Assembly: GCA_936911875.1 (NCBI GenBank)
Contig: CAKZGB010000015.1
Span: 1-48,656 of the forward strand
Direction of reading: 5' to 3'
Source of the DNA: an uncultured Lysobacteraceae bacterium
Lineage (GTDB): Bacteria; Pseudomonadota; Gammaproteobacteria; Xanthomonadales; Xanthomonadaceae
Length of the DNA: 48,656 bases
The position numbers were made by a program, and so were the translations under genes. Shown here piece by piece: positions 43,064 to 48,656 of this stretch. Within the stretch, counting starts at the first letter, position 1, and the number at the start of each line of letters is the position of its first letter. A model generated the notes under the pieces. It was not told the DNA's origin. It ran no database searches and worked only from the letters and a program-made list of their open reading frames with translations.

Positions 43064-43690
43064 TTAAATATCGGCGTCTTTAGCGGTCGGCAGGGTCCAG
43101 CCACGACGGATCGCCATATAACGCATCACAAAGACGATGATCGCGCCGACGGTCAGCACCACCGGCGTCGGGATCGGCAGGCTATATCCAACTGCGATCA
43201 CCGCCGCACCAACTAAAGCCGCAACTGCATACAGTTCCGTGGGCTGAAACACGACGGGCACACGTGCCGCCATCATGTCGCGCACGACGCCGCCGCCAAT
43301 GCCCGTGAGCATGCCAAGCAACATAGCCGGAATCGGCTGCACCCCATATTCCAGGGCCTTTTGCGTGCCCAGTGCAACAAACAGGCCGAGACCCGCAGCA
43401 TCGAGAATGCGCACCGGATTGCGGAAGTGCTCAATCCAACGATGACGATAGAAGCCGAACAGTCCCGCCGCGCAACTGACGGCGATGTGATACCAGCCCT
43501 TGAGTGCAACCGGCGGATGATCACCCAGCAGCAGATCGCGGAACATTCCGCCAAACGTGGCCGCTACAAACGACAGCACGATGATGCCGAACACATCGAG
43601 CCGCGCGCGCACCGCAACGGTAGCGCCTGACAAGGCGAATACGAACGTTCCGAGCAAGTCGGCAAACAGAACGAAGGTCTCTAATGACAT
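43064..43690 (-). CDS. YicG-type membrane protein (UPF0126 / TRIC-like)
   Basis: The 208-residue protein has about seven hydrophobic segments and two similar halves. Glycine-rich motifs occur in each (SFVAATFGGMFRDLLLG and GMLTGIGGGVVRDMMAA), the pattern of UPF0126 proteins that are structurally related to TRIC cation channels. I start it at MSLETFVLFADLLGT. The length matches E. coli YicG (205). It overlaps nothing and lies 11 bp after the glycosyltransferase gene, so it is probably in its transcript. Physiological substrate unknown. Confidence 0.88.
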   Translation of the reverse strand: MSLETFVLFADLLGTFVFALSGATVAVRARLDVFGIIVLSFVAATFGGMFRDLLLGDHPPVALKGWYHIAVSCAAGLFGFYRHRWIEHFRNPVRILDAAGLGLFVALGTQKALEYGVQPIPAMLLGMLTGIGGGVVRDMMAARVPVVFQPTELYAVAALVGAAVIAVGYSLPIPTPVVLTVGAIIVFVMRYMAIRRGWTLPTAKDADI

Positions 43691-43701
43691 GCCGTGTGCT
43701 C

Positions 43702-44604
43702 TCAGTCGAATCGGTAGCGGGGCTCGCCGCTGCGGCCGGCCAGGCCATCGAACAGGCCCAGCAACATGGCGCGAACAACTTGCCGACGTGGCTTGACCAA
43801 CACCGCCAAACGCAGAAACTTCAGGGCAAAACGCGGAATATCCTGCGCCACCCACTTGGTGCTCACATGCGGACGACGATACAGCAGCACGCGGTTACGC
43901 GATGAGAAATACAGGCGCTTAGGTGAGTGCACCATGACATCGCCAAGATTCAGCGGCAGCTGAATCAGCCGGTCACCAATCGCGTGATCCATGATCGCCG
44001 TCGGAATGCCGAACAACGCATAACCCTTGGCCCGCGCCCGAAAACTCCAGTCCATATCGAGATTGTCGATAAACAAGGCCGCGTCCACCGGGCCCACGTC
44101 CGTCCAGACAGCACGCGGAATGTAGCAGCCGGACGTAATCAGATAGTCACACTGCACCGGCTGCTCATCTTGCGGCACGATCTTGGTGTTGAACGGAAAC
44201 CCGATCCGCACAAACGGTTGCAGTTTGCCGCTACGTGCATCGACAAACGCCGGCCCGACCGCACCCACCCAGTTCGAGGCCGACAGCTCCCAATACGCCT
44301 TGTCCAAGGTCGCAATCAGATCGGGTTTGAGCATGCTGTCCTGATCAAATAAAACCACTGCATCACTGCCATTGGCCAGCGCGCGCTCGACACCGAGATT
44401 GATGGCTTTACCCAGACCGACGTTGCGTCCGTTCGCAATCCATTCAATGTGCGAAGGCGCCTCCGCCCGTACAGTTGTCAGCTCATCCTCAGCCGAACCG
44501 TTGTCCACCACCAGCACCGCATCGGCCTGAGCGGCCAGCAATCCGAGCAGCGCAACCAGCGCCTGCGGATCCGGGTGATAGGTAACAACGATGGCCGTAA
44601 TCAT
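43702..44604 (-). CDS. Family 2 glycosyltransferase (rhamnosyltransferase-like)
   Basis: The 300-residue cytoplasmic GT-A enzyme begins ITAIVVTYHPDP and has the nucleotide-sugar motif LVVDNGSAED. The segment ANGRNVGLGKAINLGVERAL follows, then the DxD-like FDQDS and the acceptor-side DNLDMDWSFRARAKG. These match WbbL/RfbF-type rhamnosyltransferases of O-antigen assembly. No polysaccharide cluster is adjacent, so the acceptor is unknown. The ATG at 44604 is chosen; an earlier in-frame start would add 11 unconserved residues. Confidence 0.88.
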   Translation of the reverse strand: MITAIVVTYHPDPQALVALLGLLAAQADAVLVVDNGSAEDELTTVRAEAPSHIEWIANGRNVGLGKAINLGVERALANGSDAVVLFDQDSMLKPDLIATLDKAYWELSASNWVGAVGPAFVDARSGKLQPFVRIGFPFNTKIVPQDEQPVQCDYLITSGCYIPRAVWTDVGPVDAALFIDNLDMDWSFRARAKGYALFGIPTAIMDHAIGDRLIQLPLNLGDVMVHSPKRLYFSSRNRVLLYRRPHVSTKWVAQDIPRFALKFLRLAVLVKPRRQVVRAMLLGLFDGLAGRSGEPRYRFD

Positions 44605-44697
44605 GGCTTTATTGTACGGTGCCACTGCGATTTTCACGGCGAGATGACACTTTCGGGAGCATTATGAGCGTTTCCCCGTTTGCTGCAGGTCCCCGTC

Positions 44698-45294
44698 ATG
44701 GCCACCATGAAATCCGCCGTCAAGAAATCCGCCCCGGCCAAAAAGGCCGTTCCTAGCAACACCGCAACCGGCAGCCTCCGGCTGGACACGGCCGCAATTG
44801 AACGCGCGCGCAAGTCGCTGGACGAAGGCGCGGTCACCCCTTCGAACAAGGGCAGCTCCGAAGCAATTGTCAAACTGCTGAACGATTCGCTGGCTACGGA
44901 ACTGGTCTGCGTGATGCGCTATAAGCGCCATCATTTCACTGCCAAGGGTCTGGAGTCGCCGGCCATTGCCGAGGAGTTCATGGTGCACGCCCAATCCGAA
45001 TCGGCCCACGCTGACCGCATCGCTGAGCGCATCGTGCAGCTGCAAGGTGAGCCTGATTTCAATCCCGACACCCTGACTGCCCGCAGTCATGCCGATTACA
45101 ATGACGATACGGACCTCAAGTCCATGATTCGCTCCAATCTCATTGCCGAACGCATCGCCGTCGAGACCTACCGCCAGATGATTCAACTCATCGGTGATCA
45201 GGATCCGACAACGCGTCGCCTGCTGGAATCCATTCTCGAAGATGAAGAAGAACACGCCGACGAACTTTCCGACTGGCTCGAACGCGTCAAGTAA
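44698..45294 (+). CDS. Bacterioferritin-like protein
   Basis: A 198-residue ferritin-superfamily protein. A basic, Lys/Ala-rich N-terminal tail (about 1-40) is followed by a four-helix bundle with LNDSLATELVCVMRYKRHHF and MVHAQSESAHADRIAER. NLIAERIAVETYRQMIQLIG and ILEDEEEHADELSDWL complete it, giving a full set of di-iron ligands. The basic tail could bind DNA as in some Dps proteins. The haem Met of true Bfr is not evident. It is the third ferritin-fold gene in the window. The next gene starts inside its last 53 bases. Confidence 0.85.
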   Translation: MATMKSAVKKSAPAKKAVPSNTATGSLRLDTAAIERARKSLDEGAVTPSNKGSSEAIVKLLNDSLATELVCVMRYKRHHFTAKGLESPAIAEEFMVHAQSESAHADRIAERIVQLQGEPDFNPDTLTARSHADYNDDTDLKSMIRSNLIAERIAVETYRQMIQLIGDQDPTTRRLLESILEDEEEHADELSDWLERVK

Positions 45295-47425
45295 GTCCGG
45301 ATTACGTTGGTCCGCGGGAGCGGCGCTGCTGGCAGTGCCGCTCTTTTGCTGGGCGAAGGATCCGCTGGCCGCGTTACGCCTGGCCTCCGATGCCACGCAG
45401 AACCGCGAGGCGGTCTTCACCAACAAGCGTTCTGCGTTCTATCAGACACAAACTCATCGCAACGATCATCCGGAGCATGCGTGGTTTCGCGGCTTTACCA
45501 TTGCCGCCGAGCGCATCTTCAGCGATGCGCAGTTCCGTATCAACGGCAAGGTGTTGGAGCCCGCGCAGGGCGGCACCGCCGAGCTGACGCCAAATGAGCT
45601 GCGTCGCGTGTATCCGGGCAGCGTCACCGAGACGGTGCGCCTGTTCGACAATTGCGATGTCGTGATGTGGTCGTTCACCGGTACCAAAGCAGCGCCGGAA
45701 CTTGAATTGCAGGGTGATGGCCTACGTCGCATCAACGCATCGCATTATGTGCGTTCACGTGCCGCCGGCGGTGAATGGCATGTTGCAATAAAGACGGCTC
45801 CGCAAATCGCCGTGGCGGCCGTCGCCACTTCATTTAAAGAAGCGCAACAACTGGCTCAGCTCGCGCTTAAGCAGAATCAGCAATGGTCGGCTCAACGCGA
45901 GCGCCGTCTGCGTTCGCTGATCAGTGGCCCGCATGCACTGCAAGCCGGTGATGCGACGAATGCTCTGCACTGGATCACACTCAGCATGGATTCGCTCGTG
46001 ACCGCGCAACGTGGTGACGGCATCTACGCGGGACTGCCGTGGTTCCAGGAGTACTGGGGCCGCGACAGTTTCATTGCGCTGCCTGGAGCCACTCTGGTGA
46101 CAGGTCAGTTCGAAGTCGCAAGCCGCATCTTGCGCTCCTTTGCCGAGTTCCAGAATCGCGATCCGCAATCCCCGTTCTACGGTCGTCTGCCGAACATCGT
46201 CAAGCCGGCAGAGCTGGACTATCACACCACCGACGGCACGCCACGCTTTGTCATGGCTTTACGTGATTACGTCGACTACAGCGGCGATGTGCAACTCGCA
46301 CGTACTCTGTATCCGGTAGTCAGCGCCAGTATCGAAGGCGCACTCAAGAACTTCACCGACAAGAGCGGCTATCTGTTGCACGCCGATAACGAGACCTGGA
46401 TGGACGCCCGACGCGAACCCGACAAGGCCTCGTACTCGCCGCGTGCCAATCGGGCCAACGACATTCAGGCACTGTGGGTGCAGCAACTCGAGGCCGGCGT
46501 GGCCTTCGCCAGACTCAACAATCGCCCTGCCGATGCCGAGCGCTGGCAGCAGGTCGCCGATCGCGTTCGAGCCCATTTTTCAAGGGATTTTGTTGTGGAC
46601 GGCGCCATAGCCGATCATCTGAATGCCGATGGCACCCCTGACACACAGATTCGACCCAACGCCCTGTTCGCACTCGATCTGGTCGACAGCAACACGCAGC
46701 GTCGCGAACTGCAGCGTCTGTGGCCGCAGCTCGTCTATCCGTGGGGCGTTGCAACGCTTGGCGCCAAGGACCCGGGCTTCTTGCCCTATCACTGGGCGCC
46801 CGGTGAGTGGCATAAGGACGCGGCGTATCACAACGGCACGGTCTGGCCATGGCTCGATGGCATCGCCATGCAGCGAATGATTGAACAGGGCCGGCCGGAT
46901 CTCGCATGGCCACTGTTTCAGTTCAACTTACAAACAGCATTGAATACCAACGGCAGTTTGCCGGAAACCGTGGATGTCTACCCGCGGCCCGGCGCAACGT
47001 TGCCAAGATTCACCGGCACACATTCGCAAGCTTGGTCCCTATCGGAGCAGTTGCGCGTCTGGCATCAGTATTTCGTGGGCATTCTCCCGCAGTTGAGCCA
47101 ACACGAAGTCACGTTATCGCCGCGCCTGCCGTCATCAATGCAAGTCGATCAAACCGCACGCATCGGCACCGGCACCTTGCGTACGCAATGCAATGCGCAG
47201 CATTGCCAATGGACGCCCACCAAGTTTCGGTTTACCGCCAAACTCTCGTTGCTCGGCTTCAAAACGTTGGAGGTACCTCTGCAAAGTGGCGAGACTCTAA
47301 TCGCGCAGCTTAAATCCGGCAGCGTTCAAGTGCAACGCCGTGGGCTTACAGTCAAGCAATGGACCGCCACCCGCGATCCGCAATGGAGCCCAATGCCAGA
47401 CGTCAAAATGGCTCAGCCTCTATGA
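45242..47425 (+). CDS. Exported amylo-alpha-1,6-glucosidase (GH133-type)
   Basis: The 727-residue protein has a signal peptide (SGLRWSAGAALLAVPLFCWA, cleavage near residue 42) after a polar stretch. It then has a beta-rich N-terminal domain and an (alpha/alpha)6 catalytic domain. Signatures of the glycogen-debranching glucosidase family are PWFQEYWGRDSFIALPGATL, IRPNALFALDL, YHNGTVWPWLDG and WMDARREP. Export is unusual for a glycogen debrancher and suggests a role on external alpha-glucans. The start at ATG 45242 overlaps the ferritin-like gene by 53 bp. No better in-frame start is seen, though a start within the overlap is only moderately sure. Confidence 0.82.
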   Translation: MKKNTPTNFPTGSNASSKSGLRWSAGAALLAVPLFCWAKDPLAALRLASDATQNREAVFTNKRSAFYQTQTHRNDHPEHAWFRGFTIAAERIFSDAQFRINGKVLEPAQGGTAELTPNELRRVYPGSVTETVRLFDNCDVVMWSFTGTKAAPELELQGDGLRRINASHYVRSRAAGGEWHVAIKTAPQIAVAAVATSFKEAQQLAQLALKQNQQWSAQRERRLRSLISGPHALQAGDATNALHWITLSMDSLVTAQRGDGIYAGLPWFQEYWGRDSFIALPGATLVTGQFEVASRILRSFAEFQNRDPQSPFYGRLPNIVKPAELDYHTTDGTPRFVMALRDYVDYSGDVQLARTLYPVVSASIEGALKNFTDKSGYLLHADNETWMDARREPDKASYSPRANRANDIQALWVQQLEAGVAFARLNNRPADAERWQQVADRVRAHFSRDFVVDGAIADHLNADGTPDTQIRPNALFALDLVDSNTQRRELQRLWPQLVYPWGVATLGAKDPGFLPYHWAPGEWHKDAAYHNGTVWPWLDGIAMQRMIEQGRPDLAWPLFQFNLQTALNTNGSLPETVDVYPRPGATLPRFTGTHSQAWSLSEQLRVWHQYFVGILPQLSQHEVTLSPRLPSSMQVDQTARIGTGTLRTQCNAQHCQWTPTKFRFTAKLSLLGFKTLEVPLQSGETLIAQLKSGSVQVQRRGLTVKQWTATRDPQWSPMPDVKMAQPL

Positions 47426-47751
47426 GTTGCTCGCGTCACTGACAGCAACGCTCGCACCTGCGTTCTCCGCTAACTCCTTGCGGGCCAACTTGGCCAGGTC
47501 AATATATTCTGCACCGCCTCGGAATCACGGTTCTGCGTGTTCTGAATCAGAAACACCATCAGGAACGTGACAATTGTGGTCCCGGTGTTAATCACCAACT
47601 GCCAGGTGTTGCTGAACCCGAACAGGGGCCCGGTCAATAACCAGACCACCGTGATCCCTAGCGCCACTAAAAACGCACTAGGACGCCCGGACCAATGCGC
47701 GGTCGCCTTCGCCAAACGGGTAAAAGGAGACAATCGGTTTACCGGCGCCAT
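47420..47751 (-). pseudogene. Low-affinity iron permease, frameshifted
   Basis: Residues 1-75 read well as the low-affinity iron permease family (NRLSPFTRLAKATAHWSGRP, two membrane segments, FLMVFLIQNTQNRDSEAVQ). The frame then breaks and stops at 47470. Another frame continues DLAKLARKELAEN and then GASVAVSDASNS to a stop at 47420, which looks like the genuine C-terminal tail. A short out-of-frame deletion near 47503, or a sequencing error, would explain it. The missing part is where family members have a conserved QLKLDEL helix, so several codons are gone. Convergent with the glucosidase gene, tails overlapping by 6 bp. Confidence 0.7.
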
Positions 47752-47859
47752 GGTTCACTCCTGTATGAATGGGTAGCATCCGCCAACGCAATAATGACAG
47801 GATCTACACGCACATGATGTCATCATCACGCTAGCACCACCGTTCACCGGAAACACACA

Positions 47860-48285
47860 ATGTCCCACACTCAGAAATTCCGATTCCTCTCCGTGGCGAT
47901 GGCCATCCTGCTGGCAACAGCCGCGTGCACTCAAAGCACCGAGGAACCCGCTGCTTCGGTCCCGGCGACGGATTCCACCGCCGCAACTCCGGCGGCCCAA
48001 CCGCCGACACCGGCGACCAATTGGGTTGGCCGCTGGCCAGGTCCCGAGGGCACTTATCTCGCCATCAGTGCCGAGGGCGAGGGCTACCGCATCGAACTCG
48101 CAGATCTCGACGCCCCCAAAGTCTATACCGGCAAGCTGGAAGGCGATGCCATCGTCTTTGAGCGTGACGGCAAAACCGAATCCATCCGCGCCACCAACGG
48201 AACCGGCACCGGCATGAAGTACTACGGCGACGACCGTACCGACTGCCTGGTCATCACCGAAGGCTCCGAAGGCTTCTGCCGCTAA
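47860..48285 (+). CDS. Putative small lipoprotein
   Basis: A 141-residue protein with a hydrophobic N-terminus (FRFLSVAMAILLATAAC) ending in a Cys that could be lipidated; Thr replaces the usual Leu at -3, so the lipobox is imperfect. A Pro/Ala/Thr-rich linker (about 25-52) is followed by a compact domain of about 85 residues (NWVGRWPGPEGTYLAIS to SEGFCR) with two Cys near its end, possibly a disulfide. Some Xanthomonadales lipoproteins look alike, but no function can be given. Confidence 0.7.
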   Translation: MSHTQKFRFLSVAMAILLATAACTQSTEEPAASVPATDSTAATPAAQPPTPATNWVGRWPGPEGTYLAISAEGEGYRIELADLDAPKVYTGKLEGDAIVFERDGKTESIRATNGTGTGMKYYGDDRTDCLVITEGSEGFCR

Positions 48286-48304
48286 ATCAGCGGCCGCGCT
48301 TCTA

Positions 48305-48556
48305 CTACCTTACGTCTGTCGGCTGCGTGAGCTGGAACAAGGCATCCTGAATATCCTCCAGCTTGGCAGCCAATACAGTCTGCGCATCCTGCAAGCCTCG
48401 GTTGTAGTAGTACGCGCCCAATTCCTCAGAAATAAAGTCGATCAGAAATTCGGCATCAAACTGGCCGATCTGCTGACGTAGCTCTTCACTGAAATAAAGC
48501 TGGAGCTTACGGACCATTGCCGCTTTTTCTTCTTTACTGAATTTGATGGCGTCCAC
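48305..48556 (-). CDS. DUF2164 family protein
   Basis: This 83-residue protein matches DUF2164: KEEKAAMVRKLQLYFSEEL, then LIDFISEELGAYYYNRGLQD. The start is GTG at 48556, preceded by AGGAG at 5 nt (AGGAGCGCCGGTG). Function unknown. It is convergent with the small lipoprotein gene. Confidence 0.85.
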   Translation of the reverse strand: MDAIKFSKEEKAAMVRKLQLYFSEELRQQIGQFDAEFLIDFISEELGAYYYNRGLQDAQTVLAAKLEDIQDALFQLTQPTDVR

Positions 48557-48607
48557 CGGCGCTCCTGGCTGCGCAAAAGTCAGCAGGTACTATACGCCAC
48601 ACAAAGA

Positions 48608-48639
48608 AAAAACCCCGCACAGATCTGTACGGGGTTTTT
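48608..48639. terminator. Strong hairpin near the window end
   Basis: AAAAACCCCG and CGGGGTTTTT pair around a 12-nt loop that itself contains the palindrome ACAGATCTGT. It works as an intrinsic terminator in both directions. It probably ends a gene beyond the window. Confidence 0.85.
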
Positions 48640-48656
48640 GGTGTAAATGTCCAGCG

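Overview
The window looks like chromosomal DNA of a G+C-rich gammaproteobacterium, most likely of the order Xanthomonadales. This rests on protein character, on the gene order aroQ-accB-accC-prmA-fis-purH-purD next to groESL and dsbD, and on short A/T-rich intergenic repeats of a kind I associate with that order. The genus cannot be read from the sequence.

Layout. 1-20930 is mostly housekeeping: groL and groES (minus strand, with a sigma-32-like promoter and a CIRCE operator), a long dsbD with a doubled periplasmic domain, putP between two copies of a palindromic MITE-like repeat, a TlpA-type thioredoxin, aroQ, accBC, prmA, fis, purH, purD, an LplT-like transporter, the glutathione-dependent formaldehyde pair fghA/adhC, erpA, a DUF4126 membrane protein, bacterioferritin with its ferredoxin (bfd, with a Fur-box-like site), and rppH.

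21062-29890 is a genomic island of about 8.7 kb inserted in the 3' end of an elongator tRNA-Met gene. A perfect 46-bp copy of the tRNA 3' end marks the far side, and near-identical 20-bp repeats lie inside each end. The cargo is a heavy-metal efflux operon: a CzcI-like periplasmic protein, CzcC, CzcB, CzcA, a short CDF-like transporter and CzcD. No integrase or metal regulator gene is visible. A fragment of a cyanophycin-synthetase-type Mur ligase lies just inside the right end, and a decayed 3-methyladenine glycosylase gene abuts the right att copy.

29904-42125 holds a CorA-family transporter, a large catalase (KatE), a ferritin-like protein and a four-gene operon for cyanophycin (multi-L-arginyl-poly-aspartate): iadA-like dipeptidase, cyanophycinase cphB, cyanophycin synthetase cphA and a second Mur-ligase-type synthetase. 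A solitary HEPN protein and an arginine-deiminase-type hydrolase (CtlX family) follow head to head. Together these could make cyanophycin, cut it to beta-Asp-Arg, split the dipeptide and process the arginine.

43064-48656 carries a YicG-type membrane protein, a family 2 glycosyltransferase, a bacterioferritin-like protein, an exported GH133-type glucosidase, a frameshifted low-affinity iron permease gene, a small putative lipoprotein and a DUF2164 protein, ending in a strong terminator-like hairpin. The recurring theme on the right is storage (cyanophycin, iron) and oxidative or metal stress defence.
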